Source: Micromonospora_E sp048060115
GTDB taxonomy: Bacteria > Actinomycetota > Actinomycetes > Mycobacteriales > Micromonosporaceae
Assembly (NCBI RefSeq): GCF_048060115.1
Contig: NZ_JBHMIM010000024.1
Location: forward strand, 27,647 to 91,646
Direction: 5' to 3'
DNA length: 64,000 nt
In this document: positions 48,327 through 56,284 of the stretch, one piece after another
How positions within the stretch are numbered: position 1 is the first letter of the stretch
How the letters are laid out: every line of letters begins with the position of its first letter
Translations under genes and position numbers: made by a program
The notes under the pieces: model-generated
Seen by the model: the letters and a program-made list of their open reading frames with translations, nothing else
What the model was told of the DNA's origin: nothing
Database searches by the model: none

Positions 48327-49259
48327 TCACCGCAGACTGAGGCAGATCCCGTCCAGGATGTCGTGCTCGCTGGCCACCACCGACGGCACACCGGCCCGCT
48401 CCATGATGATCCGCAGTACCAGGGCTCCGGCGGCGATCACATCCGCCCGGCCGGGGTGCATCACCGGGATACGCAGCCGCCGCGCGACCGGCATGGCGAG
48501 CAGGTCGGCGGTCACCTCGGCGACCTGCTGGTAGCTGATCCGGGCGTGGTGCAGCCGCTCCGGCCGGTACTCGTCCAGCCCCAGTGCGATCCCGGCCACC
48601 GTGGTCACCGACCCGGCCAGGCCGACCAGGGTCGCTGGGCCGGGCAGGTCCGTCACCGTCAACACCGCCACCGCCCGGTCGACCGCCTCGGCGATGTCGT
48701 GCTCGGCGGCGACGATCTGCGCGGCGGTCGGCGGGTCGGCCCGCAGGTGCCGCTCCGTCATCCGTACGCAGCCGCTGTCGACCGACACCGCCCGCGCCAC
48801 GGTGTCCACCCCGACAACGAACTCGGTGGAGCCGCCGCCGATGTCGACCACCAGGTACGGCGCCGGGGCGACATCAGCCAGCCCGCCGACCGCTCCGGTG
48901 AAGGTGAGCCGTGCCTCCTCGTCGCCGGTGACCACCTCCGGCGTCACACCCAGGGTGGCTTCGACCATCGCGACGAACTCGTCGGCGTTGGCGGCGTCCC
49001 GGCTGGCCGAGGTGGCGCACATACGTACCCGTTCGGCACCGTGCGCGGCGATCTCGGCGGCGTACCCGGCCAGCGCCCGGCGGGTGCGCTCGATGGCAGC
49101 CGGGGCGAGCCGGCGGGTCTCGTCGACGCCTTCACCGAGCCGGACGATCTCCATCCGGCGCACCACGTCGGTCAGCGGCGCGAGGTCGCCCTGCTCGCCG
49201 AGGTCGGCCACCAACAGCCGGATCGAGTTCGTGCCGCAATCGATCCCCGCCACCCGCAT
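48327..49259 (-). CDS. ppx: exopolyphosphatase/guanosine pentaphosphatase (Ppx/GppA)
   Basis: 310 residues, the short actinobacterial form. The ASKHA phosphate loop GIDCGTNSIRLLVADL begins the protein; VVDIGGGSTEFVVG is the second phosphate loop, and GLAGSVTTVAGIALGL follows. Acts on polyphosphate or pppGpp. ATG at 49259 has GGTGG upstream; an in-frame ATG 4 codons earlier is possible. It follows the acetyltransferase, DUF501, divIC and eno genes, an order also seen in mycobacteria as I remember it. Confidence 0.93.
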   Translation of the reverse strand: MRVAGIDCGTNSIRLLVADLGEQGDLAPLTDVVRRMEIVRLGEGVDETRRLAPAAIERTRRALAGYAAEIAAHGAERVRMCATSASRDAANADEFVAMVEATLGVTPEVVTGDEEARLTFTGAVGGLADVAPAPYLVVDIGGGSTEFVVGVDTVARAVSVDSGCVRMTERHLRADPPTAAQIVAAEHDIAEAVDRAVAVLTVTDLPGPATLVGLAGSVTTVAGIALGLDEYRPERLHHARISYQQVAEVTADLLAMPVARRLRIPVMHPGRADVIAAGALVLRIIMERAGVPSVVASEHDILDGICLSLR

Positions 49260-49284
49260 CGCGCCACCCATTCCCTCTCCCCGA

Positions 49285-49353
49285 CGATCTTGCACTCGTC
49301 GAGAGCTTTTGTCCAGATTGTCCGTCGATAAGCGCAAGATCGTCGGGATCTTG
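49285..49353. repeat. dispersed 69-bp palindromic repeat, copy 2 (terminator-like)
   Basis: Reverse complement of the element at 16011-16079. CGATCTTGC (49285-49293) pairs with GCAAGATCG (49334-49342); the inner stem differs from copy 1 at several positions but remains mostly paired through G-U and A-U changes. It lies between the acetyltransferase gene end (49368) and the ppx start (49259), both on the minus strand. Confidence 0.9.
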
Positions 49354-49367
49354 ACGGGTCGGGGTGC

Positions 49368-49895
49368 TCAGGGCAGGTGCAGGAGCATCCGGGTGTTACC
49401 GAGCGTGTTCGGCTTCACCCGCTCCAGCCCGAGGAACTCCGCGACACCCTCGTCGTAGGAGCGCAGCAACTGTTCGTACACCTGAGCCGGCACCGGCGCT
49501 CCATCAATCTCGACGAAGCCGAACGTCGCGAAGAACCCGGTCTCGAAGGTGAGCACGAAGACCCGACCCACCCCCAGCTCCCGGGCCACGGCCAGCAGCT
49601 CCGCCACGATCCGGTACCCGATCTTGCGGCCCCGGCACGCCGGGTCGACCGCGACGGTACGGATCTCCGCCAGGTCCTCCCACATCACGTGCAGCGCACC
49701 GCAACCGACGATGGTGCCGTCGGCCGGCAGCTCGGCGACCCAGAACTCCTGCACGTCCTCGAAGAGCGTCACCGTCGCCTTGCTGAGCAGCCGACGATCC
49801 GGGCTGTACAGGTCGATCAGCCGGCGGATACCCCGCACGTCACGGGTACGTGCCCGCCGGACGACCACCTCCGTGCCGAGGTCAGGCTCCGCCAC
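49368..49895 (-). CDS. amino-acid N-acetyltransferase (GNAT, Rv2747-like)
   Basis: 175 residues. GNAT motif A is IRTVAVDPACRGRKIGYRIVAELL, followed by RVFVLTFETGFFATFGFVEI. The short form with LIDLYSPDRRLL at the start is that of the single-domain glutamate N-acetyltransferase used for arginine synthesis in actinobacteria. The gene overlaps the DUF501 stop by 14 bp. Confidence 0.88.
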   Translation of the reverse strand: MAEPDLGTEVVVRRARTRDVRGIRRLIDLYSPDRRLLSKATVTLFEDVQEFWVAELPADGTIVGCGALHVMWEDLAEIRTVAVDPACRGRKIGYRIVAELLAVARELGVGRVFVLTFETGFFATFGFVEIDGAPVPAQVYEQLLRSYDEGVAEFLGLERVKPNTLGNTRMLLHLP

Positions 49896-50475
49896 GACCG
49901 GCCTCCAGACCGGTGGCCGCAGCCCTGTCGCCGGCCGCAGCCGCAGCCGGCCGCGGCGTCCGGCCCTGGTCCAGCTCCGCAGGCGGTACGCAGGGACCAG
50001 CAGCCCACCACGGCTCGATCAACTCGCGGACCCGGTCACCGATCGGGTTGACCCCCGGACCGACCGCCAACGCGTGGCCCAGGTGCACATGCAGGCACTT
50101 GACCCGCCCCGGCATGCCGCCGGCCGACACCCCGGCGATCTCCGGCACGTGACCGATCGCCTCCCGCCGGGCCAGGTAGTCCTCGTGTGCCGCCTGGTAG
50201 TCGGCGGCGAATTCGGGATCCCCGGCGAGCTGCTCGGCGTACTCACGCATCAGGCCGGCGGACTCCAGCCGACTGCAGGCGGCCGTGGCCCGGGGACAGG
50301 TCAGGTAGAACAAGGTCGGGAACGGGGTGCCGTCGGCCAGCCGGGGCACCGTTTCGACGACGTCGGGCAGCTGACACGGGCAGCGGTGGGCGACCGCCCG
50401 GGTGCCGCGTGGCGTCCGGCCGAGCTGCGCGGCGACCGCCGCCAGGTCCTGTTCGTCCGCCGGTCCGCCGGTCAT
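49882..50475 (-). CDS. DUF501 domain protein
   Basis: 197 residues. Conserved segments RCPCQLPDVVETVPRLADGTPFPTLFYLTCPRAT and GMPGRVKCLHVHLGHALAVG carry paired cysteines and histidines that could bind metal. The C-terminus is an alanine-rich tail. ATG at 50475 overlaps the divIC stop by 4 bp (ATGA). DUF501 genes follow eno and divIC in many actinobacteria; function unknown. Confidence 0.92.
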   Translation of the reverse strand: MTGGPADEQDLAAVAAQLGRTPRGTRAVAHRCPCQLPDVVETVPRLADGTPFPTLFYLTCPRATAACSRLESAGLMREYAEQLAGDPEFAADYQAAHEDYLARREAIGHVPEIAGVSAGGMPGRVKCLHVHLGHALAVGPGVNPIGDRVRELIEPWWAAGPCVPPAELDQGRTPRPAAAAAGDRAAATGLEAGRGGA

Positions 50476-51173
50476 CGGGCACCGCCTTCGGCGTCGGCGG
50501 CCTGGACGCTGGACCAGAGCGTGTCGTACCACGGATCCGCCGGGGCGGCCGGGTCCGTTAGTGGGTCGACCGGGGTGCCGGCGTCGCGAGCGGCTCCGTC
50601 CGGGTCGTTCAGCACCAGCAGCGGCACCTCACCCGGGTACACCATGAAGAACCGGCGCTTGGCCTCGATCCGGATGTGGTCCGGGTCCTGCCAGCGCTCC
50701 GCCTGCGCGTCCAGGTCGGCGATCCGATCCCGCTGTTCCTGTTGGGCCTGCTCTATCCGGGCGATGTCGGCCTGTTGGCTCAGGTAGACCCGCACCGGAT
50801 AGGTGTACGCCAACGCAAGCGCGACCAGGACCACCAGCAGTACGGTGGCCCGCCCGGTGAAACGGTTGGGTTGGGGTGCCGCGGTCCGTTTGACCGGCCC
50901 CCCCGGTGCCCGACGGCCGGCCGCTGGCCGGCTGGCCGGGCGACCCGGATCACCAGCCCGCGTACCGTTGGCGGAGCGGGCCGACCCGCTGCGCTGATCG
51001 GCGCGGGAGCCGCCGTCGCGGCCTGCGCTCCGGCCGGATTCGCGGGCAGCCGGCCGCCCGGCGTCCCGGCCTGCGATCCGCAGCGGGCCACGGGCTCCGG
51101 ACCGGCCGGGCTGCCCCGGCCGGCGGGCCGGGCCCTGCCCACTCGGTGTGCGCCGTTGCGTCACCGTCGTCAC
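50472..51173 (-). CDS. divIC: septum formation initiator family protein (DivIC/FtsB-like)
   Basis: 233 residues. A long basic, Arg/Gly/Pro-rich cytosolic start (about 110 residues), one membrane helix (ATVLLVVLVALALAYTYPV), a coiled coil with LSQQADIARIEQAQQEQRDRIADLDAQAERW, then the FtsB-like ending IRIEAKRRFFMVYPGEVPLLVL and an acidic tail. It would join FtsL/FtsQ at the division site. GTG at 51173 follows GGAGGGG. The basic N-terminal extension is longer than in unicellular bacteria. Confidence 0.9.
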   Translation of the reverse strand: MTTVTQRRTPSGQGPARRPGQPGRSGARGPLRIAGRDAGRPAARESGRSAGRDGGSRADQRSGSARSANGTRAGDPGRPASRPAAGRRAPGGPVKRTAAPQPNRFTGRATVLLVVLVALALAYTYPVRVYLSQQADIARIEQAQQEQRDRIADLDAQAERWQDPDHIRIEAKRRFFMVYPGEVPLLVLNDPDGAARDAGTPVDPLTDPAAPADPWYDTLWSSVQAADAEGGAR

Positions 51174-51208
51174 ACCCCTCCCCGGGCGATCGGTGGTACT
51201 CCCGCGGC

Positions 51209-51257
51209 GGTGGTGGCATCGCCGCCGGCTGGTCGAACCGCCGGCGATGCCACCACC
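51209..51257 (-). terminator. 16-bp stem hairpin between eno and divIC
   Basis: GGTGGTGGCATCGCCG (51209-51224) pairs perfectly with 51242-51257 around a 17-nt loop. Placed 83 bp after the eno stop and 36 bp before the divIC start, it probably ends or attenuates eno transcription. Two smaller hairpins (GGCGCG/CGCGCC and GACGCC/GGCGTC) lie between it and eno. Confidence 0.7.
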
Positions 51258-51339
51258 ACTCGCGAACCTGAACCAGCCGAAACGGCGCGGCATCGCGCCG
51301 CGAATCGGCGGGATGGCGACGCCGCACGGCGTCGGGACG

Positions 51340-52623
51340 TCACGCCGAACGGTACCTGGGGAACGCGCCGGCCCCGGCGTAGCGCGCCGCGTCGGCCAGC
51401 TCCTCCTCGATCCGCAGCAGCTGGTTGTACTTGGCGACGCGCTCGGAACGGGCCGGGGCACCGGTCTTGATCTGGCCGCAGCCGGTCGCCACCGCCAGGT
51501 CGGCAATCGTGGTGTCCTCGGTCTCGCCCGAACGGTGGCTCATCATGCACCGGAATCCGCTGCGGTGGGCCAACTCGACCGCGTCGAACGTCTCGGTCAG
51601 CGAACCGATCTGGTTCACCTTGACCAGTACGGCGTTGGCGGCCTGCTCGGCGATACCCCGGGCGATCCGCTGCGGATTGGTGACGAACAGGTCGTCGCCG
51701 ACGATCTGGATCCGGTCGCCGAGCGCGGCGGTCATCGCCGACCAGCCGGCCCAGTCGTCCTCCGCGAGCGGGTCCTCGATAGACACGATCGGGTACTCGC
51801 CGACCAGCTTGGTGTAGTAGGCGATCATCTCGTCGGAGGTCTTGTTCGCGCCCTCGAAGACGTACGCGCCGTCGGAGTAGAACTCGGTGGCGGCCACGTC
51901 CAGCGCCAGCACGATGTCGGTGCCGAGCTGGTAGCCGGCGGCGGCCACCGCCTCCGCGATCAGATCCAGCGCGGCGGCGTTGGTCGGCAGGCTCGGCGCG
52001 AAGCCGCCCTCGTCGCCGAGACCGGTCCCCAGGCCCTTCTTCTTCAGCACCGACTTGAGCTTGTGGTAGACCTCGGCACCGGTGCGCAGCGCCTCCCGGA
52101 ACGTCGGCGCGCCGATCGGCGCGATCATGAATTCCTGCACGTCGACGTTGGAGTCGGCGTGCGCGCCACCGTTGAGGATGTTCATCATCGGCACCGGCAA
52201 CAGGTGCGCGTTCGGACCACCGAGGTAGCGGAACAGGCTCAACTCGGCGCTGTTGGCGGCGGCCTTCGCCACCGCGAGGGAAACCCCGAGAATGGCGTTG
52301 GCACCCAGCCCGGACTTGTCCGCGGTGCCGTCCAGATCGAGCATCTTCTGGTCGATCAGCCGCTGCTCACTGGCCTCGTATCCGACCAACTGGTCGACGA
52401 TTCGCTCTTCGATGTTGGAAACCGCACGCTCGACGCCCTTGCCTGCGTACCGGTCGGCGTCGCCGTCACGCAGCTCGACCGCCTCGAACGCTCCGGTGGA
52501 CGCGCCGGACGGCACCGCCGCGCGGGCGATCGTGCCGTCGTCGAGCCCGATCTCGACCTCGACGGTCGGATTTCCGCGCGAATCGAGAATCTCCCTGGCG
52601 ACGATTCCCTCGATGGTAGCCAC
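51340..52623 (-). CDS. eno: enolase
   Basis: Converts 2-phosphoglycerate to phosphoenolpyruvate. 427 residues, full length, with GNPTVEVEI, the signature around GLGDEGGFAPSL, metal ligands in LALDVAATEF and SIEDPLAEDD, and the catalytic loop VLVKVNQIGSLTET and MMSHRSGETEDTTIAD. GTG at 52623 has GAGGAG 8 bp upstream. Divergent from a lipoprotein gene over 217 bp. Confidence 0.98.
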   Translation of the reverse strand: MATIEGIVAREILDSRGNPTVEVEIGLDDGTIARAAVPSGASTGAFEAVELRDGDADRYAGKGVERAVSNIEERIVDQLVGYEASEQRLIDQKMLDLDGTADKSGLGANAILGVSLAVAKAAANSAELSLFRYLGGPNAHLLPVPMMNILNGGAHADSNVDVQEFMIAPIGAPTFREALRTGAEVYHKLKSVLKKKGLGTGLGDEGGFAPSLPTNAAALDLIAEAVAAAGYQLGTDIVLALDVAATEFYSDGAYVFEGANKTSDEMIAYYTKLVGEYPIVSIEDPLAEDDWAGWSAMTAALGDRIQIVGDDLFVTNPQRIARGIAEQAANAVLVKVNQIGSLTETFDAVELAHRSGFRCMMSHRSGETEDTTIADLAVATGCGQIKTGAPARSERVAKYNQLLRIEEELADAARYAGAGAFPRYRSA

Positions 52624-52840
52624 TGTGTCGCTCCTCGTGATCAAATTCCCGCAGGCCGCGACGGTGCGGCCGAACCGTTCCATGAGGCAGCGTATCGGGC
52701 CGGCATCTGGTCACGGGCGCTGCCTTCCGGAACCCAGGATGTACAAGGCGGGAACCACCCGCATCGCGCATCCACCCCATATTCGGACATTGATGGCAAC
52801 GAGTTTGCGGCGGGTGGACACGATCGGTCACCCTGTCCCC

Positions 52841-53551
52841 ATGCGCGCACCGGGGAAGCTCGCCCACCGGACGACGGCGGTGGCCGCCGCCGCAACCCTG
52901 CTACTGACCACCGGTTGCCAGAGCATCGCCGACGCCGGCCAGACGATCCAGCCCGCCGACCTGGTCAACGAACTAGCGTCCCGGCTAGACCAGGCCAGCG
53001 CGCTCACCTACTCCGCCGACTACCAACTCGTCGGCGGCGCCAGTGCCAGGATCGTGCAGGCACAGAACCCGCAGCGCACCGCCTACGACTACCCTGGCGG
53101 CAAGTTGATCGTCAGCACCGACGCCACCACGGAGTGCGACACCGCGACCGCCCGTCCGGTCTGCACGCTCAGCACCGGACCGTCACCGTCGACCCAGCCG
53201 GAGCCGGAGCTGTTCACCGACGCCAACGACGGCGGCCTGATCGCCCCGGCGGTCGTGATCGCGCTGCTGACCGCGACCGCCCTGGATCCCGCGGCGGTGG
53301 TCGCCCAGAACGACACCACCATCGCTGGCCGGCACGCCACCTGCGTACGAGTCAGTCAGGTGCAGACAGCGGCGGCCTCCCGCTTCGACGCCTGTGTGAC
53401 CACGGAGGGCGCGTTGGGCAGCTTCGCCGGGGTGGTCGATGGACAAGCCGTCGAGATCGCGATAAGCCGGTACAGTGACACCGCCGACGAGACCGCATTC
53501 GAGCTACCCGCAGGTGCCCGATCCGTCGATCGGCGGCCTGGGTCGGCCTAG
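52841..53551 (+). CDS. secreted lipoprotein, hypothetical
   Basis: 236 residues. Signal peptide with basic start MRAPGKLAHRTT, hydrophobic VAAAATLLL and lipobox LTTGC, giving a lipid-modified cysteine near residue 26. The mature part is alternating strand-like sequence with a cysteine pair (ECDTATARPVC). It may be related to LppX/LprG-type folds by layout but I see no clear signature. It ends overlapping the start region of nudC by up to 77 bp, so the two are transcribed together. Confidence 0.82.
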   Translation: MRAPGKLAHRTTAVAAAATLLLTTGCQSIADAGQTIQPADLVNELASRLDQASALTYSADYQLVGGASARIVQAQNPQRTAYDYPGGKLIVSTDATTECDTATARPVCTLSTGPSPSTQPEPELFTDANDGGLIAPAVVIALLTATALDPAAVVAQNDTTIAGRHATCVRVSQVQTAAASRFDACVTTEGALGSFAGVVDGQAVEIAISRYSDTADETAFELPAGARSVDRRPGSA

Positions 53552-54383
53552 CCGCAGGTTCCTGCCCGACGCCGGGACGGGTGGCGCTGTCGCCAGCCCC
53601 GGCGATCCGTGCCTGGTGATTGCCGGTCGCCGACTTCTCGTTGGCACGACTGGGCCGCTGCCCACCGTGGCCGACCTGCCAGCCGGGGCAGAGCTGGTGC
53701 CGCTGGGTAGCCTCGACGGCACCAGGGTGTGGGCCACCGGCCTGCCGACCGTCGACGACCAACTCGGCGACTGGCACAGCTGGCCGGCGATGGCCGACAA
53801 GGTCGGTGAGCCACTGGCCGCACTGGCCGGACGGGCCCTGCAGGTGATCACCTGGCGGCGTACCCACCGGTTCTGCGGCGGTTGCGCCACCGAACTGGCC
53901 GACGTGCCCGACGAGCATGCCCGCCGCTGTCCCGGCTGCAACCTGTACGTACCGATGCAGCTCTCCCCCGCCGTCCTGGCTGCGATCACCCGCACCACCC
54001 ACGTCGGCGCGGCCGAGCTGCTGCTGGTCCGGCACGCCTACGGCGCCACCGCGGTCTGGGCGCTGGTGGCCGGCTTCGTCGAGGCCGGCGAAACCCTGGA
54101 GGAGGCGGTGCACCGGGAGGTCGACGAGGAGGTCGGGCTGGCTGTGCACGACATCGCCTACTTCGGCAGCCAGCCATGGGCGATGTCCGGTCCCGGCGTG
54201 CTACTCGCCGGATTCACCGCTCGCGCGGCGCCCGACGCCGTGCCAGTCGCCGACGGCCGGGAGATCGCCGAAGCCCGTTGGTTCGCCCTCGACGATCTGC
54301 CGGCCGAGCTGCCGGCGGGATACTCGATCTCCCGCTGGCTGATCGAACACCAACGGAGCCCGCGGCCCTCGGCCGCCCAGTAA
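53475..54383 (+). CDS. nudC: NAD+ diphosphatase / RNA deNADding Nudix enzyme NudC
   Basis: 302 residues. Zinc ribbon CGGCATEL and CPGC in the middle, then the Nudix box GFVEAGETLEEAVHREVDEEVGL, and the NudC marker SQPWAMSG, where the common SQPWPFP varies. The N-terminal domain is degenerate, as usual. GTG at 53475 overlaps the lipoprotein gene by 77 bp; an alternative GTG is at 53514. It would hydrolyse NADH or NAD-capped RNA. Its 3' end is duplicated in degenerate form at 56285-56402, beyond the rhodopsin cassette. Confidence 0.88.
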   Translation: MTPPTRPHSSYPQVPDPSIGGLGRPSRRFLPDAGTGGAVASPGDPCLVIAGRRLLVGTTGPLPTVADLPAGAELVPLGSLDGTRVWATGLPTVDDQLGDWHSWPAMADKVGEPLAALAGRALQVITWRRTHRFCGGCATELADVPDEHARRCPGCNLYVPMQLSPAVLAAITRTTHVGAAELLLVRHAYGATAVWALVAGFVEAGETLEEAVHREVDEEVGLAVHDIAYFGSQPWAMSGPGVLLAGFTARAAPDAVPVADGREIAEARWFALDDLPAELPAGYSISRWLIEHQRSPRPSAAQ

Positions 54384-55501
54384 CCGACCGGTCCGACCGA
54401 CCGGTCCGACCGGCAGCTCGTCGACGACACGTCCGGCAAAGGTCCGACCGACGCCACTCCACCGGCCCTATGCCATGTCGCCGACATCACCGGGCTACCG
54501 CGGCGTGCCTGCCCCCGGACATCGGGCGTCCAGCCTGCCCGCTGCCGGACGGCATGCCGGTCCAGCCAGAACACCAGCATGGCGTGCGGCACAGTTAGCC
54601 CGGCCAGTACCGCGAAGCCGGTGGACAACACCACGTCCGGCGTGGCCGAGACAGCAAACGGCACCAGCACAGCCAGCACGACTCCGGTAGGAATCACCGC
54701 CTGGGCAGCGAACCGCAGCAGTGCCGGAGCGAGCCTCCCGGCGGCCAGCGCGGCGGCGTTGCCGGGGTCGGCCAGCAGCAGCCGGGCCACATGCCGCACC
54801 GAGTGACTCGCCGCGAAGTACGTGCCGAACGCCCAGGCGGGCGGAACGAGCACGAACACGGCGATCAGCAGCCCGAGGTAGCCGGTGTCACCGCGCCGGC
54901 CAGCTCGCAGGTCGTCGAGCACAGTGGCGACCACCGCCGCGCAGACGAGCGCGACGGCTGCCCCGCGGACCTCGGTGGTCAGCAGGTGCGCCGCGTCGGG
55001 GCCGATGGTCTCCAGCAGCGGATCGACCTGGTCCCGCCAGAGCGTCAACGGCAGCAGCACCGGCGGCGCGCCATACGCGAGCACGGCGTACGGCCGGGTC
55101 CGGGTCCGGGTCCGGGTCCGGGTCCACCGTGCGTCCCGTTGCCGGTGGAACGCCTCGTCACCGGCACCGAAGTGGATGACCGTAAGGATCAGGAAGGCGA
55201 CGAGCGCCGGACCGGGGGCACGATGGCAGATCCACCAGGCGAGGACGGCCAACCCGGCGTACCCCACGAGCAGGCAAGCCCGGGGCCGCCAGCCGCCGGC
55301 GGCGGATCTCAACCAGGCCGGGACCAGATGGTCGACAGCCCCGTGGGGCAGGCCGAGCAGCAGCCCCACCAGCAACGGCAGCGGCGAATCGACGACCGGC
55401 GCCGCGTGGATCGGCACGGACAGGTACAACAGCAGCACCGCGCCCAACGCCAGCACGGCGACCCGTCCGGCCCGACTCAGCAGTTGCCGGCTGGCACTCA
55501 A
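54158..55501 (-). CDS. blh: Blh/Brp-type beta-carotene 15,15'-dioxygenase
   Basis: Integral membrane enzyme that cleaves beta-carotene to retinal. Conserved iron-binding histidines are visible in GLPHGAVDHLV, VIHFGAGDE, ASHSVRHVA and VPHAML, spread over about eight helices. TTG at 55501 overlaps the rhodopsin stop, so the pair is coupled. The recognisable family core ends near 54530 (about residue 325); the frame then runs on without a stop, through 226 bp antisense to nudC, to 54158. The real protein may thus have an unrelated C-terminal tail of roughly 120 residues. A (CCGGGT)5 repeat encodes RTRTRTRTR in the middle. Confidence 0.85.
   Translation of the reverse strand: MSASRQLLSRAGRVAVLALGAVLLLYLSVPIHAAPVVDSPLPLLVGLLLGLPHGAVDHLVPAWLRSAAGGWRPRACLLVGYAGLAVLAWWICHRAPGPALVAFLILTVIHFGAGDEAFHRQRDARWTRTRTRTRTRPYAVLAYGAPPVLLPLTLWRDQVDPLLETIGPDAAHLLTTEVRGAAVALVCAAVVATVLDDLRAGRRGDTGYLGLLIAVFVLVPPAWAFGTYFAASHSVRHVARLLLADPGNAAALAAGRLAPALLRFAAQAVIPTGVVLAVLVPFAVSATPDVVLSTGFAVLAGLTVPHAMLVFWLDRHAVRQRAGWTPDVRGQARRGSPVMSATWHRAGGVASVGPLPDVSSTSCRSDRSVGPVGYWAAEGRGLRWCSISQREIEYPAGSSAGRSSRANQRASAISRPSATGTASGAARAVNPASSTPGPDIAHGWLPK
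55094..55123. repeat. hexanucleotide repeat (CCGGGT)x5 inside blh
   Basis: Five perfect units of CCGGGT on the plus strand. In the blh frame they read as alternating Arg-Thr in a cytosolic loop after IHFGAGDEAFHRQRD. Copy changes would add or remove two residues without frameshift. Confidence 0.93.
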
Positions 55502-56199
55502 TGCGCGACGTGCAGGGCGTCTCGGTCGGCAAGCGACCGCAGCCGCCTCAGGTCGAACGCACTCCAGACGACCTTCATCAGCACCGACAGGACGACGAAC
55601 ACCGCAGTGGTCGTCGGCTCGTCGAGCATGCCGAGGCCGGATGGTCCCAGCAGCCAGACCAGGGTGAAGCCGATCCACAGGGCGCCGAGCAGTAGGGCCA
55701 ACTGGTTGAAGTGGGCCGTCATCGGGTCCGGCTGCTGAGCCGCAGCCCTGCGCAGCGGCCCCCAGATCACCACGAAGTTGGCCGCCAGCGCGGCAACGCC
55801 GACTCCGTACGCAAGGTATCGCGTGGGCGGATTGGGTGCCAGGTCACCGACCAGTCCGCAGAAGATCATGGGGACGCTGGTCACTGCCACGAGCGCCACC
55901 AGGTCGGTCCTCTTGCCGGTCAGGGCGTGCGTCCCCACCAGAACCAGCGCATAGCCGAGCAACGGCGCGGTGACCATCCAGTCGGCATAGTATCCCCAGT
56001 GCACGTCATGGTCGCCGACCATGGTGTGTGCGCCGCCGAGCGCCATCACCGCGTGCCAGACGGCGGACCAGATCAGGATGCCGATCGCAAGCAGGTACAC
56101 GGTGACGGGGACGCCCTTGGGCTCGCGCATCCAGTGGGCGAAGTACAGCACCGCGCCGGACGCGACCACCACGAACAACCACAACCACCACTGCGACAC
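55498..56199 (-). CDS. microbial (type 1) rhodopsin with atypical counterion residues
   Basis: 233 residues from GTG 56199 (AAAGGG 7 bp upstream). Seven helices. Helix C reads YYADWMVTAPLLGYALVL: D73 and T77 match Asp85 and Thr89 of bacteriorhodopsin, A84 replaces Asp96 and Y70 replaces Arg82. Helix F ends WIGFTLVWLLG with W175 at the Trp182 position. Helix G has VLSVLMKVVW: K209 is the retinal Schiff-base lysine and S205 replaces Asp212. This is not the DTE, NDQ or TSA pump pattern. Light-driven pumping is uncertain; a sensory or slow photocycle is also possible. A TTG 8 codons upstream is an alternative start. Overlaps blh, which would supply retinal. Confidence 0.93.
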   Translation of the reverse strand: MSQWWLWLFVVVASGAVLYFAHWMREPKGVPVTVYLLAIGILIWSAVWHAVMALGGAHTMVGDHDVHWGYYADWMVTAPLLGYALVLVGTHALTGKRTDLVALVAVTSVPMIFCGLVGDLAPNPPTRYLAYGVGVAALAANFVVIWGPLRRAAAQQPDPMTAHFNQLALLLGALWIGFTLVWLLGPSGLGMLDEPTTTAVFVVLSVLMKVVWSAFDLRRLRSLADRDALHVAH

Positions 56200-56284
56200 C
56201 GCGAGCCCTTTGCAGTCAGACAACCACTAAGGGTACTGTCGCACTATTTCGCGGATTGTTCTGCTTCATCAGCTATTCCAGCCC

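Noticed and set aside
47307..49331. Plus-strand open frame of 674 codons
   Set aside because: Shadow of dienelactone hydrolase and ppx on the minus strand; Arg/Gly/His-rich with no fold.
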